Assembly: GCA_958445895.1 (NCBI GenBank) | Contig: CAUCTV010000047.1 | Span: forward strand, 1 to 9,763 | Reading direction: 5' to 3' | Length of the DNA: 9,763 nt | Source of the DNA: an uncultured Collinsella sp. | GTDB taxonomy: Bacteria; Actinomycetota; Coriobacteriia; Coriobacteriales; Coriobacteriaceae | Shown here: positions 1-7,060 of the stretch, piece after piece | Layout: every line of letters begins with the position of its first letter | How positions within the stretch are numbered: the stretch's first letter is position 1 | Made by a program: the position numbers and the translations under genes | The notes under the pieces: model-generated | What the model was told of the DNA's origin: nothing | The model's database searches: none | What the model saw: only the letters and a program-made list of their open reading frames with translations

Positions 1-316
1 CGTCGATCGAGGGAATCAGCAGCAGGAACACCGCCGTGGGCAGCAGCACGTCAAAGGTGCGCCGGCCCTCAAAATCAAAGGCGTGCGTTGCCAAGATACC
101 GAGCACCATATACTCGGTAAAATGCGCGCACTTGCGAACAACAAAGTTGGTCACCCATGCATATGGAAGTCCCACGCCGTGCAGGAAACCGCGGATAGCT
201 TCCATGACCGTTAGGCTCAGTGAGCCCGACCCCGAGCCGGGAACCAGCGAATTGCCCCAGATCAAGAGCGCCATCAGGCAGGTTACGACCGCCCATTTTC
301 GATTGATCTTAACCAT
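1..316 (-). CDS. VanZ-family membrane protein, N-terminal part (cut by window edge)
   Basis: The visible 105 residues begin MVKINRKWAVV and contain a first hydrophobic segment at about residues 8-25. The motif KCAHFTEY at 62-69 leads into a second membrane segment (about 65-80), and a third hydrophobic stretch (about 88-103) ends at IPSID. The R-K-x-A-H-F-x-E-Y pattern followed by a glycine-containing helix is typical of the VanZ family. These are small multi-pass membrane proteins named after the teicoplanin-resistance accessory protein VanZ; most chromosomal members have no proven role. The C-terminal part, where the family normally continues with a D-E/Q-F-P-x-R-type motif, lies outside the window. 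The start is 7 bases past the stop of the upstream gene. A GGAGG at 329-333 overlaps the end of that gene and sits 12 bases before the ATG, a little long, so translational coupling is likely. No resistance function should be assumed. Confidence 0.85.
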   Translation of the reverse strand, partial: MVKINRKWAVVTCLMALLIWGNSLVPGSGSGSLSLTVMEAIRGFLHGVGLPYAWVTNFVVRKCAHFTEYMVLGILATHAFDFEGRRTFDVLLPTAVFLLLIPSID

Positions 317-323
317 GCAGAAG

Positions 324-1724
324 TTATGCCTCCGCACGAAGCGGCGCGAAGCTGGCGGTACCGCCCTCGATAACGCTCAGATAAGCACGGCCCGTACGCT
401 TGGCGGTAGAGGACTGAAGACGCTCGATCTCTTCCTCGAGGATCTGATTGACGCGCTCGTGACGACGATTTTCCATAATGCCGGCGGCAATAGCCTCGGC
501 CCGCTCGATGCTCTCACGCGAGATACGGGCAGTATCCTCGGGGAACACAGCGCTGTGACGGCCGACATAGGCGGGGGCAGCAGGCTGAGGGGCAGCGACG
601 GGAGCGGGGGCTGAAACAGGAGCAGGCTCGTCAATCTCATCCAGAATCGCGGTGGCGGCGGCCCACATACCCTCGTGGCCCGAGTAATCGGCCATGGGGA
701 CATCAACCTCGAGCGAGGCGTCCGGAAGGTCGCCGGTGTCGATGCGATCTTGGGCATCAATCGATGCGGTGATGGCTGCAGGCTCATCGAGGTCATCGAG
801 ATCGATGCCCGCGGCACCGGAGATGATAGGCATGCTGGCGAGGTTTGCATTGTACGGCGCAGCCTCAGCCGCCTGCTGCTGGGCAGGAGCGCCCCAAAGC
901 GAGCTTTCGGCGGCACGGCGGGCGGCAACAGCCTCCTCGTCCGCGGTCATGGCTTCATCAACGTACGAATTATCGGCAGAAGCGTTCGCGTCCGCCGAGG
1001 TAGCGCTGTAGGCGTTATTGACCGCCGCATTGGCAACGAGTGCCACGAAAGCCGCCGTGCTGCCCGCAGGGGCGGCCTGGGAGCCCGACACGGCGCGTGC
1101 CGCGGCGGCGATATCATCGCGATTGAAGGAGCCGGTCTGCCCGCCGTTGGTGAGCTCGTCGATGGCGACTTGATAGACGTCGCGCGAGCGCGCAGGGTCG
1201 CAGCTCACCGGCGAATCGTCGTCGAGCATGCTGTCGATCATGGACCAAGCCTCGGCCTCGTCCATAGCATCTGCGGCTCGAGCGATGGTAGGGACACCAT
1301 CATCGGCATGACGGCGCTGGAACGCACCAGTCAGGCCGGAAAGGAATGCCGAGGTAGACTGCTCCGACTGAGCCTGAGAAGCAGAAGCCGCAGCGTACGG
1401 AATCGCATCCTGCTGCTGAGCTGGAATCGAGGCGGTCTTGAACTCGCTTTGATGCTGATTGAGATTGGCGGCACCGCCCATGGCATCGGGCTGGAACAGA
1501 CGCTCTTCACGCTGCGCACGATACTCGGAGATACCCAGCGAGGCGGCATAGATACCCACGCCCGCCACCGCGCCCACGGCGAAGGGAACAGCGCCCGCGA
1601 CAACCGTCTCGTTGACCGACGAGAACGGCAGCGTCGCGGCATACATAACCACGGGAGCGGCAAGGCCGATCCCGCACGAAAGTCCGGCAAGGACTGCTCG
1701 TTGTGTTGCATCAGAAGAAGCCAT
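324..1724 (-). CDS. Membrane-anchored Ala/Asp/Glu-rich protein of unknown function (466 aa)
   Basis: I do not recognise this protein. The ATG at 1724 (MASSDATQ) is chosen over an in-frame ATG nine codons upstream because GGGGAG lies six bases before it. Two hydrophobic segments, about residues 10-33 and 41-63, are separated by a seven-residue polar turn and followed by the positive stretch EYRAQREER. This suggests a hairpin anchor with both ends in the cytoplasm. The rest is mostly low-complexity, rich in Ala, Asp, Glu, Ser and Gln, with a Pro/Ala linker (about 366-385). Three stretches look more structured: about 140-172 (acidic, one Trp), 180-193 (DVYQVAIDELTN) and a charged helix at about 395-440 (ISRESIERAE through EEEIERLQ). 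A tail containing GRAYLSVIEGG follows. The gene has its own probable promoter, and a VanZ-family gene follows within 7 bases. A role at the cell envelope or as a scaffold is conceivable but unproven. Confidence 0.8.
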   Translation of the reverse strand: MASSDATQRAVLAGLSCGIGLAAPVVMYAATLPFSSVNETVVAGAVPFAVGAVAGVGIYAASLGISEYRAQREERLFQPDAMGGAANLNQHQSEFKTASIPAQQQDAIPYAAASASQAQSEQSTSAFLSGLTGAFQRRHADDGVPTIARAADAMDEAEAWSMIDSMLDDDSPVSCDPARSRDVYQVAIDELTNGGQTGSFNRDDIAAAARAVSGSQAAPAGSTAAFVALVANAAVNNAYSATSADANASADNSYVDEAMTADEEAVAARRAAESSLWGAPAQQQAAEAAPYNANLASMPIISGAAGIDLDDLDEPAAITASIDAQDRIDTGDLPDASLEVDVPMADYSGHEGMWAAATAILDEIDEPAPVSAPAPVAAPQPAAPAYVGRHSAVFPEDTARISRESIERAEAIAAGIMENRRHERVNQILEEEIERLQSSTAKRTGRAYLSVIEGGTASFAPLRAEA

Positions 1725-1860
1725 GAGCTCTCCCCATCTTCCAGCACCCAAATCGCATCATTCAGTTGGCTGCGCGAGAGAAGATGAAGCGGGGCTATGC
1801 CCCAAAGCAACGGTATATGGTTCGTTTCATCTGCGTTTTCCGTCGCGAAGCTTAAAAGTT

Positions 1861-1889
1861 ATTATGCGAAACCGTCCTGTCGATTGCAA
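1861..1889 (-). promoter_or_regulatory. Probable sigma70-type promoter for the 466-aa protein gene
   Basis: On the minus strand a -35 box TTGCAA (1884-1889) is followed after exactly 17 bases by a -10 box CATAAT (1861-1866), five of six to consensus. Transcription would start near 1854, giving a leader of about 130 bases. The call is from sequence match only. Confidence 0.5.
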
Positions 1890-1966
1890 GTGACGATGTC
1901 GGATTGAAACGGGAAACCTGCTGCTCGTCGGTCTTACGGTCAAAAATAAGCGCGGAGCGGCGCTAT

Positions 1967-1999
1967 GGAAAAGGGCCGAGGCTCAAAGCCCCGACCCTT
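1967..1999 (-). terminator. Intrinsic terminator of rho
   Basis: On the minus strand a 13-bp stem (AAGGGTCGGGGCT paired with AGCCTCGGCCCTT, two G-U pairs) with a TTG loop runs into a short T tract. It starts 38 bases after the rho stop codon. The plus-strand side also has a short T run, so it may act in both directions. It separates rho from the membrane-protein pair downstream. Confidence 0.85.
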
Positions 2000-2037
2000 T
2001 CTCGCATTGATGACTATCGCCGCGCGTGGATGACAAC

Positions 2038-4611
2038 CTAGAACGTCTGCTCGTAGTCGCTGTGTTTTTTGGCCGAACGCACCAGGAACTCCTGATTGGT
2101 GTTGGTGCCCTTAAGACCCTTGATAAACGATGCGGCTGCGCGCTCGGTGTTGTTCATGCCGGCAAGAATGCGACGCAGACCAAAGACAAACGGACGCATC
2201 TGCTCGTCGACCAACAGGTCCTCGTTACGCGTACCGGAGGCAACGGGGTCGATAGCCGGGAAGATGCGGCGGTCGGCCAGGTCGCGGTCGAGCTTAAGCT
2301 CCATGTTGCCGGTACCCTTGAACTCCTCAAAGATGACTTCGTCCATCTTGGAACCGGTGTCGATGAGGGCAGAGGCCAGGATGGTGAGCGAGCCACCATT
2401 CTCGATATTACGGGCTGCGCCCAGGAAGCGCTTGGGCGGATAGAGGGCCGCCGAATCGACGCCGCCCGAAAGGATGCGGCCTGAGGCGGGCGCCGCCAAG
2501 TTGTAGGCGCGGGCAAGACGCGTGATGGAGTCGAGCACCACCACGACGTCGCCACCCAGCTCCACGATGCGCTTGGCGCGCTCGATGACGAGCTCTGCCA
2601 CGCGAGTGTGGTTGTCGGCGGGCATATCGAAGGTCGACGCCACAACCTCGCCTTTGATGGAACGCTGCATATCGGTGACCTCTTCGGGGCGCTCGTCGAC
2701 GAGCAGGCAGATGAGGTGCACCTCGGGGTTGTTAATCGAGATAGACTGGCAGATCTTCTTGAGGATCGTGGTCTTGCCGGCCTTGGGCGGGGACACGATC
2801 AGGCCGCGCTGGCCCTTGCCGATCGGTGACACGATGTCGATGGCGCGGCCGGTAATAGAGTCCTTGCCGTGCTCCATGCGCAGCGGCTCGTTGGGATAGA
2901 CCGGGGTGAGGTCGCCGAACTTGGGACGGTTGCGAATCTGCTCGGGGTCCAGACCGTTGACGGTCGTGATTTTGGCGAGGCCGGCGCGCTTGTCGCCGCC
3001 GCGCGAAGGACGCAGCGAGCCCTCGATGACGTCGCCCGTGCGCAGGCGCGCGGAGCGGATGAGGTAGGCGGGCACGAAGGCGTCGTCGTTGGACTTCATG
3101 TAGCCATGGGCGTGGATGATGCCGGAGCTGTCCGGGCGAATCTGCAGAATGCCCTTGATGTCGCGGAAGCCCTCGGCCTTCGCAGCGGTGACGTAGATTT
3201 CCTCGACGAGCTCGGCCTTCTTCTTGCCGGTCGTCTCGATCTCGAACTCCTTGGCCTTCTCGCGAAGTTCGGCAACCTTCATGGCAGCGAGCTCCTCGCG
3301 CGAAAGCGTAGGCTCGGTGGGAGCGGCATTACGCTCCTTGTTGCGTTGCTTGCGATCGCGCTGGCGGTTGCGACGGTCGTTGTTGCGCTCGTCCTTGCGC
3401 TCGTTGCGCTCCTCGTTGCGCTTGTGCTGGCGACGGTTGGGGCGGGCGCCGTCTTCGCTCTCGGCGGGGGCGGCACCATCGGTTGCGGTGGTGTCAACAT
3501 TGGCCGCAGCGGCGTCATTGGCCTCGGCGCCAGAATCAACCTGCGCTTCGACATCAGCATGCTGCTCGGCGGCCTTGGCCTTAACGGACTTCTTGCGACC
3601 GCGCTTGGGCTTCTCGGATGCAGGCTGTTCGACGTCCTGGGGCTCGGCGGCATCAGTCGATACATCGGCGGTCGTCTCGGTGGAATCCTCGGACGCGCCC
3701 TTCTTGGCAGCCTTAGCCTTGGACGTGCGCTTAGCAGCAGTGCGACGCCTGCGACCGGGACGGACGTCGGCGGGCTCGGCATCGGCAGAAACGGCCTCGG
3801 AAGTCGTAGCATCCTGGACGGGTTCATCGGCAGCAGTTGAGGACTTGGCGGTCGCCGCAGCATCCCGAGCGGCGGCGGCTGCGGCTGCGGCCTTCTCGGC
3901 CTCGACAAAGGCCTTAGGCTTGCGACCGCGACGGTGCGGGCGCAAAGCCGGATCGACAACGGGAACTTCGCTGGCCTCGACAGGCGCAGCGGGCTCAACA
4001 GACGATGCACCCTCCCCTGCCGCGGAACGGACCGAAGTCTCAGTGGGCTCGGGGACTACCTGTTCCGCAACCTGCTCGGCCTTAGCAGCCGTGCGACGGC
4101 GTGTGCGCGGTGCCAGCTTCTCGGTCGGCTGGTCGGCGGCAGGAACCTCGGTGGCGGCAGGGGTCTCGAGTACAGACGGAGCTGCAAGCTCGGTCAGAGC
4201 CGCGGCCTCGCGCTCGGCAGCACGACGGCGGGCGCGCACCACCTGAGCCTCGCTAATCTGCGCCAACGCACGTGCCTGCGCGACCTCATCGGAAATCGGC
4301 GCCGAGGAGTCAGCTGCAACGGTGAGCTTGGCGCGCGTCGTGCGCGTGGTACGGCGCTTTGGCTTGGTGACCTCCTCGCCGTCAGCGGCAGGCTTGGCCG
4401 TGCGGCGCGTGCGCTTGGGCTTTGCCGGAGCAGCCTCCTCACCAGTTGCAGGCACGGCCTTCTCAGCCGCTACAGGCATAGGCGTCGAAGCAGCCTTAGG
4501 CGTCTCAGGAGCCGAGGCTTGAGCGGGCGCCGCGACCTGGTCCGACGCAACCGGTGCAGCGGGAGCGGCCTGCGTCGTCGTTATTTCGTTTTCTTGCTGT
4601 TGATCAGACAC
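2038..4611 (-). CDS. rho: Transcription termination factor Rho with long disordered N-terminal arm (857 aa)
   Basis: Rho is a hexameric RNA-dependent ATPase that loads on nascent RNA and dissociates RNA polymerase. Residues 1 to about 436 are low-complexity: Ala/Pro/Glu with repeated basic patches (KPKRTRR, RPGRRRR, KPKRGRKK) and an Arg/Asn-rich tract at about 391-428. A Rho_N helical domain follows (about 437-473), then the cold-shock-like RNA-binding domain (about 480-580) and the ATPase core. In the core are the Walker A SPPKAGKT at 607-614, the catalytic-Glu motif VDERPEEV (E640), the Walker B DVVVVLDS at 688-695, the Q-loop region PASGRILSGGVD, the R-loop KGTGN at 765-769 and an arginine-finger candidate R795 in SGTR. 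Escherichia coli Rho is 419 aa; the excess is nearly all N-terminal. The start is GTG, fixed by an in-frame TGA 9 bases upstream, and the ribosome-binding site is poor. The RNP1 motif is atypical: DSSGII replaces DGFGFL. Confidence 0.98.
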   Translation of the reverse strand: MSDQQQENEITTTQAAPAAPVASDQVAAPAQASAPETPKAASTPMPVAAEKAVPATGEEAAPAKPKRTRRTAKPAADGEEVTKPKRRTTRTTRAKLTVAADSSAPISDEVAQARALAQISEAQVVRARRRAAEREAAALTELAAPSVLETPAATEVPAADQPTEKLAPRTRRRTAAKAEQVAEQVVPEPTETSVRSAAGEGASSVEPAAPVEASEVPVVDPALRPHRRGRKPKAFVEAEKAAAAAAAARDAAATAKSSTAADEPVQDATTSEAVSADAEPADVRPGRRRRTAAKRTSKAKAAKKGASEDSTETTADVSTDAAEPQDVEQPASEKPKRGRKKSVKAKAAEQHADVEAQVDSGAEANDAAAANVDTTATDGAAPAESEDGARPNRRQHKRNEERNERKDERNNDRRNRQRDRKQRNKERNAAPTEPTLSREELAAMKVAELREKAKEFEIETTGKKKAELVEEIYVTAAKAEGFRDIKGILQIRPDSSGIIHAHGYMKSNDDAFVPAYLIRSARLRTGDVIEGSLRPSRGGDKRAGLAKITTVNGLDPEQIRNRPKFGDLTPVYPNEPLRMEHGKDSITGRAIDIVSPIGKGQRGLIVSPPKAGKTTILKKICQSISINNPEVHLICLLVDERPEEVTDMQRSIKGEVVASTFDMPADNHTRVAELVIERAKRIVELGGDVVVVLDSITRLARAYNLAAPASGRILSGGVDSAALYPPKRFLGAARNIENGGSLTILASALIDTGSKMDEVIFEEFKGTGNMELKLDRDLADRRIFPAIDPVASGTRNEDLLVDEQMRPFVFGLRRILAGMNNTERAAASFIKGLKGTNTNQEFLVRSAKKHSDYEQTF

Positions 4612-4748
4612 AGTGTTTGCTCAACTTTCTTTTCAAGCCCTGTGATCACATGCTCCCTGCATAAACCTTCAGGGCGGCTAAACAGTCTAGTTCCGTTCAA
4701 AACGACGGACATCATTGATCTGTATCGAGATGATTGCGTCAACTACGC
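4612..4748 (-). promoter_or_regulatory. Long rho 5' leader with possible alternative hairpins
   Basis: If the promoter at 4755-4782 is used, rho has a leader of about 137 bases with no strong Shine-Dalgarno sequence before the GTG. On the minus strand, a CCCTG (plus 4670-4674) can pair with either of two CAGGG segments (plus 4655-4659 and 4638-4642), but not both at once. A 10-bp palindrome TGTGATCACA lies at 4641-4650. A 44-codon open frame with two tandem ATGs (4715 to 4581) runs through the leader and overlaps the rho start in another frame. In E. coli rho is autoregulated through its leader; a similar role here is an inference. Confidence 0.35.
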
Positions 4749-4754
4749 AGCGTT

Positions 4755-4782
4755 AGTGTAACACAACCGCCGCCACCTGCAA
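4755..4782 (-). promoter_or_regulatory. Probable rho promoter (extended -10)
   Basis: On the minus strand TTGCAG (4777-4782) is followed after 16 bases by TACACT (4755-4760). A TG one base before the -10 gives an extended -10 TGTTACACT. A second, weaker candidate begins with TTGACG about 20 bases further toward rho. Confidence 0.5.
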
Positions 4783-4785
4783 CTT

Positions 4786-4831
4786 AGTCATTGGGGACGT
4801 TCTTAAACGACTAGTCAAAAGGGACACTCTT
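4786..4831 (+). repeat. Imperfect direct repeat with GGGAC cores
   Basis: Two 19-base copies with a period of 27 bases, AGTCATTGGGGACGTTCTT (4786-4804) and AGTCAAAAGGGACACTCTT (4813-4831), match at 14 positions. An 8-bp palindrome GACTAGTC (4809-4816) overlaps the junction. The GGGACA...CTTTG part of the second copy resembles the core of the hairpins at 7834 and 8543 (GGGACAGGCACCTTTG). The repeat is immediately upstream of the rho promoter. It may be a remnant of a dispersed intergenic repeat family; its function is unknown. Confidence 0.5.
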
Positions 4832-4865
4832 TGTTTGCCACCCACAAATCTGACTGCCTCCGCCA

Positions 4866-5015
4866 AAACTATGGCGGTTTACTACGATGAATCGCTCAAC
4901 CGCGACCACTCCGAAACTTGTTGAACTAAAACCGCAGGTAGATGCCTTGCACTTTTTAGCAAAACGCCGGCGTGGTTAGAATTCCTCAATTCATCGTAGT
5001 AAACTGGCATAGTTT
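4866..5015. repeat. 150-bp inverted-repeat element (MITE-like)
   Basis: Two 29-base arms, 4866-4894 and 4987-5015, are inverted copies matching at 26 of 29 positions (AAACTATG, then GTTTACTACGATGAAT, shared). They enclose 92 bases. This exceeds any terminator, and there is no adjacent U-tract. No transposase is present and I see no clear target-site duplication. Flanking bases just outside the arms are only loosely alike (ACTGC on both sides). The arms give small open frames in both directions beginning M-A/P-VYYDE (plus 4871-4924, 17 codons; minus 5010-4882, 42 codons), which follows from the symmetry. Options are a non-autonomous mobile element, an inverted duplication or a structured RNA. 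Confidence 0.6.
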
Positions 5016-5060
5016 CGTATTTCCAGCAGTTCCAAATTCATCAATACGTCGGCGTTTGCG

Positions 5061-5093
5061 AAAAAAGCCCGACCTCCGTAGGAGATCGGGCTT
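5061..5093 (-). terminator. Intrinsic terminator of argS
   Basis: On the minus strand AAGCCCGATCTCC pairs with GGAGGTCGGGCTT over 13 bp (one G-T) around a TAC loop. It runs into six T residues (complement of 5061-5066). It begins 46 bases after the argS stop. Confidence 0.93.
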
Positions 5094-5139
5094 ATAGGGC
5101 TCAGTTAAACCAAACCTACACGGTCAAATGACCCGCAGA

Positions 5140-6993
5140 TTACATCTGCTCGGGCGCGGAAACGCCAACGAGGGTAAGCACCAGGGCGAGCGTCACGCGG
5201 ACAGCGTCGCAAGCTGCCAGACGGGCGCGCGAAAGCTCGGGGTCGACGGGACGGCCCTCGCTCGGCAGAACCTGGCAGGCAGCGTAGAAGCTGTGGAAGT
5301 CGCCGGCGAGCTCCTCGGCAAAGTGGGTCAGACGGAACGGAGCGCGATCGCGAGCACAGCTGGCGATCAGGTCGGTGAGCTCGTTGAGCTTGCGCGAAAG
5401 GGCGAGCTCGGTCGGGTCGGTCAGCAGCGAGTAATCGACGTTCTCACCGATGGCCTTGGCGGCAACGGCCTTCATGCCCATCTCGTCGGCCTGCTCGGCG
5501 GTAACGTCGGCGGCACGGCGCAGGATGGAGCACACGCGGGCGTGAGCATACTGCACGTAATAGACCGGGTTGGAGTTGTCGCGCTTCTTAACGGCCTCGA
5601 TGTCGAAGTCGACCATCTGGTTGGAGCTCTTGGAGATGAGCGTGTAGCGAGCGGCATCGGAGCCGACCTCGTCGACGAGCTCCTGCAGGGTCACCATGGT
5701 GCCCTTGCGCTTGGACATACGGACGGGCTTGCCGTTACGCAGCAGGTTGACGAGCTGGCCCAGCAGAACCTCAAACTTGCCGGGGTAACCCAGAGCGTCG
5801 CAGACGCAGCGTACGCGCTCGATGTAACCGTGGTGGTCGGCGCCCCAGATGTCGATGACGTGATCGACGCGCTGGAACTTATCCCAGTGATAGGCGACGT
5901 CGGAGGCGAAGTAGGTGTACTCGCCGTCGGACTTGATCAGGACGCGGTCCTTGTCGTCGCCCAGATCGGTGGAGCGGAACCACAGGGCGCCGTCCTTGGT
6001 GTAGAGGTAGCCCATCTTGTCGAGCTTCTCAAAAGCGCGGTCGACGGCGGAGGTGCCGGCGGTCTCGCCCTCGGTGTCCTTCACATACAGCGAGCGCTCG
6101 GAGTACCAACGATCGAAGTCGCAGTTGACGGCGTGGCAGAGGTCGCGCATGTTATCGACCATCTTTACATAGCCGCGCTCGCGGAAGCTCTCCATGCGCT
6201 CCTGAGGATCGGCGTTGACCCACTTATCGCCGTCGGTGCGCCAGAACTCGGCGGCCTCGTCGATGATGTAGTCGCCGCCGTAAGAGTCCTTGCCCAAGGT
6301 CTCGGCAAAGTTGTCCTGATACGGATGGGTCTCGGGGTGCTCGTCGTTCTCGTCGGCAACAAAGGCGTCACGGTCGGCGATCAGCAGCTTGTGAGCCTCG
6401 TCGATATCAACGCCCTGCTTGGCGATGATGTCGGCAAGCTGCATATAGCGCGTGCTGATGGAGTTGCCGAAGGTGTTCATCTGAGAGCCGTGGTCATTGA
6501 TGTAGAACTCACGCTGGATCTCATAGCCGGCGTGGTCCATAACGCGGCAGAGCGAATCGCCCAGCGCGGCCCAGCGGCCGTGGCCGATGTGCATGGGGCC
6601 GACGGGGTTGGCGGAAACGAACTCGACCTGGGTCTTCAGGCCACCACCGACGTTGGACTTAGCGAAGTCCATGCCCTTCTCGCGAGCCTCGCCAAAGATG
6701 GCATTCTTAACGGCAACGGAGAGGTAGAAGTTGATGAAACCGGGGCCTGCGATCTCAACCTTCTCGATCGCGGGATCCTCGGGCATATGGGCAACGATGG
6801 CCTCGGCGATCTTGCGCGGGGCGCAGTGGGCCAGCTTGGCGGACTTCAGGGCCATGGTAGAGGTCCACTCGCCATGAGAAGTGTCAGCCGGTCGCTCGAT
6901 AGCGCAATCGTCAAGTTCAAATGCGGAAAGGTCGCCGGCCTCCTGGGCCGCAGCAAGCGCAGCGCGTACCAGCTCTTCAATCTTCTCGGGCAT
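5140..6993 (-). CDS. argS: Arginyl-tRNA synthetase (617 aa)
   Basis: This cytosolic class I aminoacyl-tRNA synthetase charges tRNA-Arg with arginine using ATP. The N-terminal tRNA-recognition domain spans about residues 1-110. The catalytic domain starts with EFVSANPVGPMHIGHGR, which carries the HIGH signature at 135-138, and contains FYINDHGSQM (163-172). The KMSKS-type loop is MSKRKG at 426-431, the form usual for this enzyme. The C-terminal helical anticodon-binding (DALR) domain begins near YYVQYAHARVCSILRR (about 478-493) and ends VSAPEQM. Length fits the family (about 550-650). The frame extends 43 codons further upstream, but the ATG at 6993 follows AGGAGG with five bases between. The upstream residues are not ArgS-like and the probable promoter falls inside them. 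The gene is single, with its own promoter and terminator. Confidence 0.98.
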   Translation of the reverse strand: MPEKIEELVRAALAAAQEAGDLSAFELDDCAIERPADTSHGEWTSTMALKSAKLAHCAPRKIAEAIVAHMPEDPAIEKVEIAGPGFINFYLSVAVKNAIFGEAREKGMDFAKSNVGGGLKTQVEFVSANPVGPMHIGHGRWAALGDSLCRVMDHAGYEIQREFYINDHGSQMNTFGNSISTRYMQLADIIAKQGVDIDEAHKLLIADRDAFVADENDEHPETHPYQDNFAETLGKDSYGGDYIIDEAAEFWRTDGDKWVNADPQERMESFRERGYVKMVDNMRDLCHAVNCDFDRWYSERSLYVKDTEGETAGTSAVDRAFEKLDKMGYLYTKDGALWFRSTDLGDDKDRVLIKSDGEYTYFASDVAYHWDKFQRVDHVIDIWGADHHGYIERVRCVCDALGYPGKFEVLLGQLVNLLRNGKPVRMSKRKGTMVTLQELVDEVGSDAARYTLISKSSNQMVDFDIEAVKKRDNSNPVYYVQYAHARVCSILRRAADVTAEQADEMGMKAVAAKAIGENVDYSLLTDPTELALSRKLNELTDLIASCARDRAPFRLTHFAEELAGDFHSFYAACQVLPSEGRPVDPELSRARLAACDAVRVTLALVLTLVGVSAPEQM

Positions 6994-7060
6994 AGATCCT
7001 CCTTGTGTTAAAGCCCCCGAGCTCTTGGTCACTCGTAGGGCAAAAGCCAGAGTTTGTAGC

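Larger units (their letters stand above)
1725..2037. other. Intergenic region between rho and the membrane-anchored protein gene
   Basis: This 313-base stretch has no credible gene. It holds the rho terminator at its right end and the promoter and leader of the leftward gene at its left. A small hairpin, GGGGC-TAT-GCCCC at 1791-1803, lies in that leader; it has no U-tract, so it is not a terminator. Between about 1895 and 1965 I see nothing notable. Confidence 0.6.

Noticed and set aside
675..1787. A 370-codon plus-strand open frame opposite the 466-aa protein
   Set aside because: It has no start context and an Arg/Gly-rich composition typical of antisense frames. The minus-strand reading has a good ribosome-binding site, membrane helices and coupling to the next gene.
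1791..1803. GGGGC-TAT-GCCCC hairpin as a terminator or riboswitch
   Set aside because: It has a five-base-pair stem, no U-tract on either strand and no surrounding conserved structure that I can see.
4641..4650. TGTGATCACA as a CRP-type operator in the rho leader
   Set aside because: A CRP site needs about six bases between TGTGA and TCACA; here the halves abut. It is only a 10-bp palindrome.
2869..4761. Long plus-strand open frames opposite rho (2869-3840, 3224-4246, 3934-4761)
   Set aside because: They are antisense to the low-complexity Rho arm and are Ser/Arg/Leu-rich without domains or ribosome-binding sites. GC-rich repeats leave few stop codons.
5714..5731. MSKRKG instead of KMSKS in argS as an active-site defect
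   Set aside because: Arginyl-tRNA synthetases often carry an MSKR-x-G form of this loop, so it is normal for the family.
5128..7011. A 627-codon plus-strand open frame opposite argS
   Set aside because: It mirrors argS, whose HIGH, MSKRKG and DALR features are clear. Its translation is a Val/Gly/Leu/Ala-rich shadow with no recognisable domain, as expected opposite a high-GC gene.
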